DNA of 64,000 bases from Euglena gracilis (GCA_039621445.1 CP154955.1:32010542-32074541); one strand, 5' to 3'; positions 12,446 through 24,310 are shown, numbered from the stretch's first letter. Program-made: numbers and translations. Notes: generated from the letters alone by a model not told the origin.

Positions 12446-15400
12446 ACACCCCCATTGGGGGGGGGCAAATTTTGAAACTGCCAGTTGCCTCCCCTGTACC
12501 TGAACAGCCACATTGTCCAAGTGTCCGATTTTGTTGCCCTTCAAAATATGGGCACTGCTGGAAAACCTTTGCCAAAGACGCTGGTGCAAGGGTGTGACAC
12601 CTCCAAAAGGGGTGATAGGGGTAGACTCCGCACAAGTTTGTTCACTCCAAGGCCGAAAATTTTGTGAACGTCACATAGTTTGCATTTTTCCACTTTTTAT
12701 TGTTTATTGCAGCATGCAGGAACCTGAGGAGCAAGTGAAAAGTATTGTGCCGAGAAAAACTTGTTTGAATTGGTATTTAGAGATCTTTCTTCTTGGACGA
12801 GTTATTTTTCAAAATCTTGTGTGTTTTATTTATAGCGCGGAGTTGGAACTGTGAACTGAAAGGGCATTGAGGTTTAGATAATGGGAGTCTTCATTGTTGA
12901 TGTTCAAGATGAGTGCCTGGGAGCTCACCCCTGACCCCCGAACCATAGATTGACTGACTGACTTCAGGATGAACAGCTTTCCTCAGGAGCAAACCCACCC
13001 CATCCTCTTTTCTACCATGCAGGACTTACAAACAAACCTAAAAACTTTCCAAAAAGGCCAAAACCCTTGACTTGTTGGGGGAAAGTCTGACACATGACAC
13101 ATCCCTGCTCCAGGAGAATCCCACTCACACCCATCCACTCAGCCACCATCGAAAACTCACCCACCCCCTGGGTGTCACAAATGAATCTGTGCCCCTAATC
13201 CCTCTCACAGGGGTGGGATGCATAATGTTCTACGCTTAAATTCCAGGGCACAAGAATGGCACCTCTGTTCTGCTTCTTTGTTCATCATTATTCAATTTTT
13301 GTCTCGGAGTTAGAATTTGGGGGCGGGGGCAAATTTTGCGTCACACTGCCAGTGCCAATACTTGTTCACGTTGTTTTGTTCTGTTCTTTTTTGAAACGCT
13401 GTGTCCGTTGCAGTTGGCGAACATACCATGCTGTGCAATGAAACATGTTGTATGATGAATACGAGGACCCAGGACAGATCCAGCCCACTCAGCTTTGTCT
13501 GCCTTCCATAGGTTCAGTGTGTAGGCCAGACCACCGGTCAAATCCTCCAGTGCCTGGCGTGCAAAGCCACCGTCAATAGAGTCCCAACAGAAATGCAACT
13601 TTGCGTATGCCTTTTCAATGATGAGCGGCCAAAGCTCAGGGTCAGTCCAGGGCAAACACCAACGAGCATGACTTTGCCTTGTTATCCCATGAACAGCGAA
13701 CAAAACAAAACAGGAAAAACGCACCCTTTTCAAACTTGGACAAACAATCTTCACACCACAGGGAGACAAGAGGGCCCTCTCAAAAAAGAGGGATTTCTTA
13801 AAACCTATTTCCTGGGCCCGACGCCTGTCTTGAATTTCTACAGACACTAACGGATTTCAGGCTGAATCCGTTAGTGTAAAACGATTTCCAAGACAGGCGA
13901 CCGTTAGTGTAAAACGATTTCCAAGACAGGCGATCGTTAGTGTAAAACGATTTCCAAGACAGGGATCCGTTAGTGTAAATTGGGAAATTGACGATGCACG
14001 AAGGCAGCCAAGGCAATTCTTGGGGCCGTTGCATTGTACGCCTTCATCATGCCGTTCACACAACTTCGCCAGGAGTCTGCAGAAAGTTCTTTTAGTGAGA
14101 AGTTCTGTGTGGCCCGCTGTTGTTTGCAACTTTCCACGTCAGCCTCATCGTCAAACAAATACACCGGAAAAATGGTGCGACGAGCCCAACCTCGCAAATA
14201 TTCGTCCAACGAGTCATACTTTAACCCGCTATCCTCACAAAAATCGACAAAAATCAGAAAATGTAGGATGCCGGATCGTTGGACGCCTTGCGCTCCGGAA
14301 AGTCTCTTGGTTTCTTTCTTAGCAAACAAGCGGCTGTTCACCGGGTCATCTGCCTCCTGCTTACCGCCCTCAGAAATTTTGCGGATCGCAGCAACAAATT
14401 CCTCAGGGGGGGGGGGCGAGGTTTCAGTCCGGCCAACGCCACAAGGTTCGCCCGTTTAGCCATTAAGAACAAAAACTGAGGACAAGAAGAACATATCACC
14501 ATCATCAAAGAGCAAACAATTTCCAAGACAGGCGATTGTTAGTGTAAAACGATTTCCAAGACAGGCGACCGTTAGTGTAAAACGATTTCCAAGACAGGGA
14601 TCCGTTAGTGTAAAACGATTTCCAAGACGGCGTACGTTTTCTTGAAAAAAAAATGACAAAACCGGCCAAAACTCAAGCCAGGTGCATCGGTCGAATGAAT
14701 TTTCAAGACAGGCATGCGGGCCCAGACGAAATAGGTTTTAGTAAATCAACAGACACTAACGATTTCAGCAGGGGCGCCGGGCCGCTCGCTTCGCTCGCAC
14801 GGCCCGGCGCCCCTGCTGAAATCGTTAGGGCTGGCTGGCTGGCTGGCTGGCTGGAAAATGGTACAAATTGCAAAAGAAGCCAGGCATCGCGCTAAAGCCA
14901 GATGGGACCGGCCCCCGGCGAGGAGGTCCAGCCTTCCATGCACTTTTTTCTTCAGCTTTGAGATCTTACCCTCTCCGAGTTGGAAACGGGGGATTTCTCA
15001 ACCTGAAAGGGATCCCGCCCACAGAAGGTCCAGCCAGCACAGAATTTATTTCCAGCTGGCCAAAAGTTGCAGTTTTTTTCTTCTTCAATCAGCTCCGGTG
15101 TTATTTGAATTCTCTTTATATGTTATATTACACATGCCCTCCTTACATGTACTGTTTCTAAGATACCAAGACAAGTTTTCATTCCGTTTTAATTGATGAC
15201 TTATCACCTTGTGAAGGTTTGAAAAAATTGTTCGGATGAGCTAACTTCACAAATCCTAATTCTGAGTTACGGCGTACACCAAAAACTCAGATAGAAACAT
15301 TGCTCAAACTAAATAAGCATCGGTAGCATCATTCTATTGATGTTTGGTTCCAGGGGAAGCATACTGGGGCCAGATTTGCTGGCCTTCTTGATTAACTGCA

Positions 15401-16142
15401 ATCCAGTCAGAAGCAAGGTCTCGAAGGCACGCACGCGCACACGCACGCATGCACGCACGCATGTGCGCGGCTGGAGATGGCACACGCACCTGGAAAAGAT
15501 AAATTGTCAACAAACTAAAAAATAATCACCACAAATTCATTTTGCCAAAGTGGAGAAAAATAACATATTTTGCATATATAAAAATTTGTAATTTGAGTAC
15601 ATCTATATATTATCTTGGTAAAATATGTTATTATCTTCATTTTATTTATTTATTATTATTTTTTGGGGGTGATAACTTATGGCCGCTTTCTGGGATGAAA
15701 ACTCCCTTTGATGAAGCTAAAGCCAAAAGCCAGATTTTCTATTTCCGACATTTGTTTGTTGGCGTGTTCAGAGTGCAAAAACAATTGGAAACACATTGCG
15801 CCTAAATCCCCACTCCTTTTCACCCCTTGACTCCATCCCTAAAAGACCCAGCGGTTGCAGCCAAGGTGCTGGAATCACACAGACCTTGGGCGTCCACAAT
15901 CACCCACTCCCACTCGCCATTCTTGAAGAAGCACACCCCGTAGATCCCCCACTTGACGTCGGAGAAGACGAAGAGCCGTTCCAGGGGCTTCAGGCTGCTG
16001 GGGGCGCTGGCCAGCGCGCTGACCGCCCCGACGAAGAAGCAGTCGCCCACCGCGCCCTGCGTGATGTCGTTGCTGCCCACGCCGCCCATGAAGAGCTGCC
16101 CGGTGGGGTACAGTTCGCTGGCCCGCATCACCCGCTTTGGCT
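9184..16142 (-). CDS. Calpain-like cysteine protease, multi-exon gene (core model)
   Basis: Calpains are intracellular Ca2+-regulated cysteine proteases with a Cys-His-Asn triad. Reading the minus strand from 16142 downward, family landmarks appear in the correct order. They are the Cys motif (QGAVGDCFFVGA), the PC1-PC2 stretch DPELWPLIIEKAYAKLH..GG..LTGG, the His motif GLFKGHAYSV, the Asn motif RVRNPWGNEAEWKG, DDGAFWMLWDDF, and the domain-III end EPGLYCIIPKFNE. The upstream exon with the usual 'F.DP.F' start was not found, so the 5' end is incomplete. Further 3' exons may extend to about 4.6 kb. Introns of 0.3-2.2 kb contain repeats and one mobile element. One single-base frameshift (near 13,645) means this is either a recent pseudogene or a sequencing error. 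The protease assignment is firm; activity is not established. Confidence 0.82.
9600..9690 (-). CDS. Possible small calpain exon
   Basis: An open, well-coded stretch reads ANRADKLDHEPKDMDDLKN and lies between two calpain domain-III exons on the same strand. Boundaries are uncertain. Confidence 0.4.
9932..10078 (-). CDS. Calpain domain-III exon
   Basis: An acceptor (cccctgcag) precedes RWRRVNQPVKGLVFSLGQND, followed by a stretch ending in CYVHSW. The end could be a GC donor (CCCAG|GCAAGT), which would be non-canonical but with otherwise perfect consensus. The hydrophobic pattern fits the beta-sandwich of calpain domain III; the assignment depends on its position between clear calpain exons. 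Confidence 0.55.
10150..10381 (-). CDS. Calpain exon: end of protease core, start of domain III
   Basis: It reads LQHKRNIKPEFKDDGAFWML, then WDDFRVIFTDIDIARFFPYN. This equals the calpain DDGEFWMSFEDFL..FT.idiC region that closes the protease core. A short extension, KTDVCEKNTFLLQAELTG, follows. The frame stays open into the next exon across a G/C-rich gap, so the two pieces may be joined with or without an intron. Confidence 0.75.
10412..10632 (+). repeat. (CACT)n microsatellite
   Basis: About 200 bases of imperfect tetranucleotide repeat (actc/cact with accc and attc variants), preceded by (CA)n and (CG)n dinucleotides. It yields spurious frames such as THSLTHSL on the plus strand. It lies in the intron before the DDGAFWM exon of the calpain gene. 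Confidence 0.9.
10995..11139 (-). CDS. Calpain exon with catalytic asparagine
   Basis: An acceptor (catttaag) is followed by SQTSVEFIRVRNPWGN, then EAEWKGRYCDNSPDWDR. The NPWG motif carries the catalytic Asn and the invariant Trp. The exon ends at AAAGAG|GTGTGTGA. This is the clearest calpain signature in the window. Confidence 0.88.
11140..11758. other. Calpain intron, no other gene
   Basis: A+T-rich sequence with a C-run/G-run pair at 11,525-11,580. No supported coding sequence. Confidence 0.5.
11759..11897 (-). CDS. Calpain exon with catalytic histidine
   Basis: After an acceptor (gacttcag), the exon reads KFKALVDDPYTILGCAVG (the calpain LLGCSI stretch), then HVQDGDGAGRAGEHGAMN and GLFKGHAYSV, which contains the catalytic His. 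It ends at a tct|GTCATC donor or slightly beyond. The insertion between LGC and the His is within the range seen in the family. Confidence 0.82.
11898..13475. other. Calpain intron with long G tract
   Basis: It contains a G run of more than 30 bases near 12,411-12,444 and several C/G runs. No supported coding sequence besides possible small calpain exons that I could not place. Confidence 0.45.
13476..13680 (-). pseudogene. Calpain exon PC1-PC2 linker with a 1-base frameshift
   Basis: Two frames are needed to read the family motif. One gives KSCSLVFALD, the other DPELWPLIIEKAYAKLH then WDSIDGGFARQALEDLTGG. They join if one T in 'gactgac' (plus strand 13,641-13,648) is surplus. Calpains have exactly this order (..LLFARS..DP.ELWPALLEKAYAKL), so the break is inside a conserved stretch. 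It is either a genuine inactivating lesion or a base-calling error. The donor is probably at 13,476. Confidence 0.75.
13871..13983 (+). repeat. 33-bp direct-repeat array, left
   Basis: Units beginning 'ttagtgtaaaacgatttcc' start at 13,871, 13,904, 13,937 and 13,970, an exact 33-bp period. The last three bases before each unit vary (accg, atcg, atccg). Because 33 is a multiple of three, the array stays open as a repeated peptide in several frames. Confidence 0.9.
13970..14341 (-). CDS. Putative tyrosine-recombinase-like protein, core-binding part
   Basis: The ORF reads ..FLIFVDFCEDSGLKYDSLDE, then YLRGWARRTIFPVYLFDDEA, and later ELSADSWRSCVNGMMKAYN followed by ATAP. The same pattern (L.F.DVC....LDE.L.GWA..., then a helix ending in Y.A.AP) recurs in the ORFs at 24,472 and 26,658-25,796. 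It resembles the all-helical core-binding domain of tyrosine recombinases. No catalytic Arg/His/Tyr domain is visible in this copy, so it is probably a fragment or a non-autonomous copy. Family membership among the three ORFs is directly visible; the recombinase identity is inferred. Confidence 0.45.
   Translation of the reverse strand: MNSRLFAKKETKRLSGAQGVQRSGILHFLIFVDFCEDSGLKYDSLDEYLRGWARRTIFPVYLFDDEADVESCKQQRATQNFSLKELSADSWRSCVNGMMKAYNATAPRIALAAFVHRQFPNLH
14516..14635 (+). repeat. 33-bp direct-repeat array, right
   Basis: Units of the same 33-bp repeat start at 14,539, 14,572 and 14,605, after a partial one. They have the same orientation as the left array, and the last junction uses the same 'gggatccg' variant as the last junction of the left array. 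Confidence 0.9.
14757..14827. repeat. Perfect 28-bp inverted repeat (hairpin)
   Basis: The left arm 14,757-14,784 and right arm 14,800-14,827 are exact reverse complements, with a 15-base loop. The arms begin 'taacgatttcagcagg' and are very GC-rich toward the loop. It directly borders the element described at 13,842-14,852. Confidence 0.95.
14853..15894. other. Calpain intron, A+T-rich, no gene
   Basis: It contains a (GCAC)n-type tract at 15,430-15,465 and an A+T-rich block at 15,480-15,670. No supported ORF. Confidence 0.5.
15895..16142 (-). CDS. Calpain exon with catalytic cysteine
   Basis: An acceptor (actgtgacag) precedes PKRVMRASELYP, then SNDITQGAVGDCFFVGAVSA, which is the calpain CysPc motif with its catalytic Cys. 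ERLFVFSDVKWGIYGVCFF and WEWVIVDAQ follow, and the exon ends at a CAAG|GTCTGT donor. The usual motif has Trp-Leu/Phe-Leu after GDC; here it is GDCFFV, a mild variant. Codons are strongly G/C-ending. Confidence 0.85.
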
Positions 16143-16406
16143 CTGTCACAGTGCAATCCTCAAACCCAGGCCCCCTCAGACTTGGGAAACTTTTGGTTTT
16201 TCAAAATTCAACACTGCAATGCAAATGATAAAATTGTCTCACTGGTAACAATTTTTTGTGAAAAAAAGCACCAAAAAAATGGTCGAAGAATGGTCAAAGA
16301 CCACCCCTTCAAAGACAGCCCTTACACCAAAGGGCTGCCCAAAAACGGGTCGGGGGGTGGAAGACAGTCAAAACTTAAAAAACTGAAACCTCCATTATCT
16401 TGACGA

Positions 16407-18772
<2,366 letters not shown>

Positions 18773-20044
18773 TGTTATTGACCCAGGACAAGTTTGACCC
18801 AACAGGGGAGGGGGTCAACCTCAGGGGTCAAATTGGCCAACAAGTGGCCAACAAGGCCACAAAACTGGATAATTATCCAAAAAAAGCGGGAAAAAACATC
18901 TGGGTCCGTTACTTCCTCACCAAAAATGTGCTGGCCTCGTCATACAAAAAAAGATATTTCTGTGGCTTCTGATTTTGTGTGTTGTCTTCCACAATCACAT
19001 GGAGTGCCATGCAGAAAAGCATTGATCAAAACCTGGTGTTGCTTTTGTGGGGGCTCATTCTGGGGGGTGAATTTATGTGTGACGTTGCATGTGACATTCA
19101 CTGTGGTCACATGTTGTCACATGCGGTTCATACACCCCCTGGATGGCAGCATTCAAGCAACTTCCCCATTGATTTCCCATCAAAGAAAAATTACATTTAT
19201 CTTTGGTAGAGGCTGGCATTTTCTGTCATTTCTCGTCTTTTTTGAGAATTGTGTGCCCTCTTCGCTCATTCGCCAATATTGGCAAAAAAATAGGCCATTC
19301 AAGGCCATTTTCTGGGTTCGTTTTTGGGACCAAACATACTGACGGAAATGGAAGTCAACGTGTTTCCCCATTGCAGAAACCCGCACAATTTTTGCAATAA
19401 ATGCTAGACACCGTAATCAAATTTTGGCCGTATAACCGCCAGAGGTTGCCCTGTACATTCTCCTCCCCAAATTCTTCCCTGTACCTCTCCCGTTCCCATA
19501 ATTTTTTTCAGCGTTGCTTTGGGCTCATCTTACCTCCTCCTCCTCGTGGGCTCATCTTACCTTAACCTCCGCGGGCCGGAGGTCGAGGGAACCACGCTGC
19601 GGCGTGCACTGTGCGCACACTCCTCCAACGCCGCATCCTCTCCTCTGCCAAGACACCCCCCAAAACCCACAAAATCAATTGGGCCCATTTTTCCCAACTA
19701 TATCAAAACTGTACTTGGGCAGCGTCAAAGCCGTGTTTGGGCAGATTTTGAGATGTGGAAAAATCAAAATCTTCGTCCAAGCCTGGTTTGAATTTCAAAA
19801 AAAAAATCGTTTCCCCAACCTGAAAATTTGCCCAAAAAGTTACATTTTCCACCTTTCTTTGAAAAATTAGCCAAAATTTGGTGCAAGCCGTCCGGCTGGA
19901 ACCCCCTGGAAAACTGCACATCCCCTCTGGTTTCCTTGTGAATGTCATTTTATCTGTGAACATAATTACTGGTGGGTTAACCTTCACAATGAAACTCGGA
20001 GAAAAAAAACACCGGACCTGACAAGCATAAAAAAAGCAAGCAAA
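18773..20044. other. No supported gene
   Basis: Mixed sequence with a 'tggtcacatgttgtcacatg' type short repeat near 19,100 and a repeated 'gggctcatcttacc' near 19,525-19,560. Frames are short and without domain resemblance. Confidence 0.45.
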
Positions 20045-20684
20045 TCAAAAGTAAGTCACGTAAATGATGCCAGAGGAGACCTGTTGAGGAGCACCCTTTG
20101 GGTACATTGTCGACCTTTGTCCATACCAAAATGACTCATCGAAAAAAGCTGCCTTTAGTTTTTCGCATTCTGCTTGGATCTTCTTGCATATTACCTGGCA
20201 CTCAGCCGCAGCAATGTTGAATTGGGCGGCCACTGTGCTCGCCAGCAAGGCACAACCGAGCACAACCCTTCAGTTGCACCTTGGTCCCATAATCCTTGTT
20301 CAGGTTTGGCTCCAGAATTTCACTCCTTGTGTTTGGCCACGTTACGGCTCCCTTGCTCTTTGCTTGCTCCGCAGACGGACGGACTTTGGGATCTCGTAAA
20401 CAATAATCTGGCGGCCCACTTTCCCCGGACATTGCAGAAGACTTCATGGCGGTTGGCTTGTCGTCTGAAGCAGAGAGGATAGTCGATCCTTTTCCAGATT
20501 GCCGTTGCCCCGACTTGAGCATAGCTCTCAATACAGGTTTGAAATCCTGAGGCTGCTCTTGGACTACCTTTCTGATGAACTGGTCAATGAACTGTGGGAT
20601 TCCATGGCCTTGCAGGTATGCCCGAATCTCGGCATCATTTGTGAGAGACGCCATCTGTCTGTTCAGAAATTCAGAAATGAACAT
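20045..20684 (-). CDS. RIIa / Dpy-30-like docking-domain protein
   Basis: The N-terminus reads NDAEIRAYLQGHGIPQFIDQ, then FIRKVVQEQPQDFKPVLRAM. This is the RIIa-type dimerisation/docking pattern (YL..H.IP.l...l...V...QP.DP..fl). Such domains dimerise and bind amphipathic anchor helices; in protists they are common in flagellar radial-spoke proteins and kinase-anchoring complexes. A basic, serine-rich middle follows. A second frame then gives ..FNIAAAECQVICKKIQAECE and KLKAAFFDESFWYGQ, likely a helical C-terminus. The change of frame near 20,230-20,270 implies a small intron or a one-base error. The docking domain is well supported; the cellular role is not. Confidence 0.65.
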
Positions 20685-20705
20685 CCAAACTCAAATATTC
20701 AATAA

Positions 20706-22610
20706 AAAAAGATGAAATGGTACATTCGGTTCTCACTTGTCGAAATCGGGCTTTTTTGCGAAGAATGCATGATTCCCATCCCCCCAAAAAACGACACCCT
20801 CCGGGCTCTGGCTGGGGGGGGGGGCAATTGCAATTAGGGTCAATGGGGGGGGGGGCTTGAGAAACATTGGTCCCAAAGGGGGATACACCCATTTTGGAGG
20901 TCGACTTTTCATGCTTTTTGAAAGATCTTGGAGAGTCCGGTATTTTCTGGTGTTCGCCCCCCGTGCAGCCCAAAAGCGGGGGGGGGATCGACCGGGTCCC
21001 TCAGCAGGAGTTGGTTTTGGGTCTGGGAATCTAAACCTAAAACCACAGGGTTGGTGATGGCCTTGGGTCTTGGCTGGGTCCGACTCAACGAGCTTTTCCT
21101 TTCAAAAAAACAAGACATTTGGGTCAATAATGTTGAAAAAAACCGGAAAAAAATTTCTTGCCCAAAACCATCATTTTCGGCCTCCCAGAACCGGGCCGGG
21201 CCAAACCGCTTGGCCGCCGGCCGGGCCGGGCCAGGCCAGGCCGTCCTGACTGCCACAAGCCAAAAACATCTGCTGTCGCATGGCACCATCAGACACGTAA
21301 AGAGATCATCACTTCACAAAATCTGGTCATTTAGGGGGGAGGTGCTATAACTTTCTGGTGCTTTTCCCCGGTTGAATATCCCCCCACTTTTGGCTTGAAA
21401 TGGAAAAAAAATAGACCTGGGGAATATTGCCCGAAAGTTTGGGGTTGGGTTTTAGGTGCAGACAACGCCACGGCACACACGTGGCGCCGAAAGCGTCGGG
21501 GGTGTAAATAAGCCCTTTAGTGCAAAAAAAAGGTTGTTGCAAAAAGACAAAAAGACCCAAAGTTCATGGGTTTTGGGCCAAGAACGGGGGGGGGGGGGAG
21601 GGGTAGGGGGTCGAAAAAACGGCTCAAAAACAATTTTTCCAGGTACGGGAGGCCAAAAAAAAAACATGCTTTTGGGCAAAAAAAACCAACAATTTTTGAC
21701 TCTTTTTTGACCTGAAAATGACCCAAATGGCAATATCAACCCCCCCCTCAATTAATCCCCCCTCCAGGTAATCCCAGGAATTTTTTTTAAGGCGAAACAT
21801 TCAGGAAAAATTGGGTTTTTTAAAGGATCAGGGTTAGGGTTTTTTAATGTTTTTTGAGGGTTTTTTTACGGCATTTTACCATTTTTTAATAATTTCTCAG
21901 AAGTCTATTTCATCAGCCAACAAACCAATGTCAGTCCATGTTGAAAATCAAAAAAAAAATCAAAAACCCATTTTTTTGAGCTTTAGGTGGATGGACGATG
22001 TTTCAGGGATGCCAAAAATCAGTTTTTTTTTCTGCTTCTGCCGAGAGTTCAATTTTTTGCTCGGAATTCAAAAAATTCTTCCAGGCCTTTTTCAGGTTTT
22101 TTTTAAGTTTTTTGAAGGCTTTTTTCAAGGCATTTTGGCCAATTCTTAAAAGGTTTTTTGAGATTTTTGAGGCGCTTTAAAATTATTGCCCCCCCCCAAT
22201 AGGATTCTAATTTCAACCAAAGAAATACCCCCCCCCCAATTTCAGGCTGCCGACCTCCATTTTCGCACAAAAATATGTGGTTGAAAATCAGAATTCGGGG
22301 TAATAAATGACTTACGGCGAAGAAACAAACGGGGGGTATTATTTGGGGGAGTTTACCAAGTGGTATCTGCAGTTCAGCGATTTTTTATCTGCAAATGTAA
22401 AGCAAATGTAAATGTGAGAACACAACATTTTGTTTGCAAGTGTTCATCCAGTGTTCACTTCTTTGAAGAGTTTCAAGCACAACATTTTATGTCCAAGGAA
22501 ATTAAAAAAACATTTTTTTCTCTCATCCAAATCCCTCACCCCCTAAAAAACCAGCTCCATCCTTTTTCGGCCAACCCATCAAACTGCAAACATAAGCCCC
22601 AGTTGTGTTT
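20706..22610. other. Repeat-rich region without supported gene
   Basis: It holds a GGGCC-rich stretch at 21,190-21,245 and two copies of a dispersed repeat (21,140-21,230 and 21,540-21,730). The remainder, 21,780-22,200, is T/A-run rich. No coding sequence is supported. Confidence 0.45.
21540..21730. repeat. Dispersed repeat, inverted relative to 42,215-42,450
   Basis: The block with 'ttttgggcc', a G run, 'gggggtcgaaaaaacg', 'gggaggccaaaaaa' and 'tgcttttgggcaaaaaaa' is, in reverse complement, the block at 42,260-42,370. A shorter relative is at 21,150-21,210 ('cttgcccaaaaccatcatt', 'cggcctccc'). Confidence 0.65.
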
Positions 22611-22621
22611 TGCTGGGTGGG

Positions 22622-22772
22622 TAGTGGGCCGACCCTAGGGTCGGCCCAATACGACCCCAGGGTCGCTAGGGTCGCTAAGGTCGCTAAGGTCCAGTGGGCC
22701 GACCCTAGGGTCGCCCATCCTAGGGTCGTGGGCCGACCCCAGGGCCGACCCTAGGGTCGGCCCACCCCACGA
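22622..22772. repeat. Cluster of CCGACCCTAGGGTCGG palindromes
   Basis: Perfect palindromes with the core CCGACCCTAGGGTCGG occur near 22,629-22,650 and 22,745-22,762. Several part-copies (gaccctagggtcg, gaccccagggtcg, 'gctagggtcgctaaggtcg') lie between them. The block can form many alternative hairpins. Confidence 0.85.
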
Positions 22773-22847
22773 CCTCGCCCCCCTATCAAAAAAAAATTCG
22801 ATTTTTTTGATGAAAAAAATTCGATTTTTTTTGATGTTTTAGGCCTT

Positions 22848-23372
22848 TAAATCAGGGGGGGGAATAATTGATATCGGAGGCCTTCGGAAAAATTGCGGAA
22901 AAATTGCGGAAAAATTGCGGAAATTGCGGAAAAATTGCGGGAAAATTGATATCGGGTATACACATTTCTGCTTGGGGGGACTTAGAAAATTTTCAATTGT
23001 GAGGTTCAGAACACCGCAACACCCACGTCGATGCAGGCGAGCACAAATCAAAACGCTTGATGTTCTTTGCACAGGTGGGACGCACCCAATCCTGTGACCA
23101 GTGGTGCACCTGTGAGAAAAATTGGTAAACTGGGGGGGGAACAACAAAACACAATAGCACACCTGTTGATCCATTCGAAGAATGGCTTGAACTCATTGCA
23201 TCTTCCATCTTCGGTGGTGGAGAAAAAATTCTTCAAAAAAATGGTGAAAAATTGCGGAAAAATTGCGGAAATTGCGGAAAAATTGCGGAAAATTGCGGAA
23301 AATTGCGGAAATTGCGGAAAATTGCGGAAATTGCGGAAAAATTGCGGATATCAATTTCCCCCCCCCTGTTTA
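22848..23372. mobile_element. Miniature element with TA-flanked ends and 'attgcggaaa' arrays
   Basis: Left end 'ta aatcagggggggg' and right end 'cccccccctgtt ta' are inverted, with possible TA target duplications. Next inside are 'attgatatc' and 'gatatcaat'. Both inner flanks carry arrays of 'attgcggaaa(aa)': about six units on the left and eleven on the right. No ORF in the roughly 525 bp is convincing. Confidence 0.6.
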
Positions 23373-23654
23373 AATACAAAGAAAACAAAACCAAGAAACA
23401 TTAATATTGATTACTGATGCTACCCCAAAATCACTACGTGACATAAGGGATTTTGTGATTTTGGGGCCCTCGAACAGTTGAGCAACAAAAGGGATTTGCC
23501 CCCCAAAACGATTTGGAAACACAACGGACTTGCCCCCCAAAACGACTTGGAGACACAAGGGATTTTGTTATTTTTGGGCCCTCGATCAATTGAACAACAC
23601 AAGGGATTTACCCCCCAAAACGACTTGGAACCAAGGTTCCCATTTTTTTTGTTT

Positions 23655-23905
23655 TGAAACCGTGTATTGGGGCTCTGGCTTCACGCCCGAACCGGCATCC
23701 AGAACGCCGGTTCGGGCGGGAAGACGACGTCCTGGGGACCCAAAATAAAAAGTGCCAAAAAGTGTCCAAAATGGTTTTTAGACATGTGGCAATCATGTCA
23801 ATCATATCTGAGCAGTTTTTGGGAGGTATTTGGCCAGAAATTGGGGTATTTTGTGCAACAATTTCCATTTGGTCATTTTTGGGGAGTTTCTGAAATAGAA
23901 TACCA
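23655..23905 (+). repeat. Dispersed repeat, inverted copy at 36,495-36,765
   Basis: It starts 'accgtgtattggggctctgg' and continues through a 'cccgaaccggc' hairpin and 'ggggacccaaaataaaaagt' to 'tgaaatagaatacc'. The reverse complement is found at 36,765 down to 36,495 with few changes. The starting motif alone also occurs at 26,960-27,000 and 41,095-41,140. It abuts and appears to truncate the recombinase-like frame that follows. Confidence 0.75.
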
Positions 23906-23907
23906 AT

Positions 23908-24310
23908 CTGCGAGCCAAGTCCTTGAAGGTCACTGGTCTGGCCAAAATTCTGGACACCCACTTTCCGAGGCCGCGAAAATATTCCAAAGAAATGGGGTTT
24001 GGCGGCAGGCTCCAGGTGGAAACATTCCGCACAGAACGGAACAAAAAATTTGGTGCACCTTCCGGCAGAGGAACACTGCGCTCTTTCAAAAGGGCCACCT
24101 GTCTGTCAATGGCCTGAATGGGGCACGTACGCGGGTCATCGCCGGACGTGATCAACAATGAGAAAAGTTTGTGATCCACGTGATTCAGGTCGCCTGGCAA
24201 GTTTTTCATTGTCCCCACGACGATGCTGTACAATTTACGCCCCTCAAAAATTTCAGGCTTAAAACTTTCCACCACCAATTGCCCAAGAACATTTTCCAGG
24301 ACGCCGTGGC
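23908..24310 (-). pseudogene. Tyrosine-recombinase-like fragment (catalytic-domain side)
   Basis: The frame is open and well coded: ..ENVLGQLVVESFKPEIFEG, RKLYSIVVGTMKNLPGDLNH, then LFSLLITSGDDPRTCPIQAI, NFLFRSV and GLGKWVSRILARP. 'CP..a.dr.l' followed by 'NFLFR' and 'G.wv..i' resembles the middle of the catalytic domain of eukaryotic tyrosine recombinases. The terminal His-x-x-Arg and Tyr boxes are absent because the frame runs into the dispersed repeat at 23,905. The recombinase identity is inference; a coding fragment of a mobile element is well supported. Confidence 0.42.

Larger units (their letters stand above)
13842..14852 (-). mobile_element. Recombinase-like mobile element inside a calpain intron
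   Basis: The element is bounded on both sides by 'acagacactaacg' followed by 'atttcag': a hairpin at 13,845-13,878 on the left and a 28-bp perfect hairpin at 14,757-14,827 on the right. Inside are two arrays of the same 33-bp direct repeat, flanking one ORF (13,970-14,341, minus) of a protein family that recurs at 24.5 and 26.2-26.7 kb. A (GGCT)n tract follows. The layout of direct repeats around a recombinase-like ORF resembles tyrosine-recombinase elements in general (DIRS/Ngaro/Crypton groups), but no reverse transcriptase is present, so the class is open. Confidence 0.5.

Noticed and set aside
13871-14635. CRISPR-like array of 33-bp repeats
   Set aside because: The repeats are directly adjacent with no spacers, in eukaryotic DNA beside an ORF without Cas resemblance.
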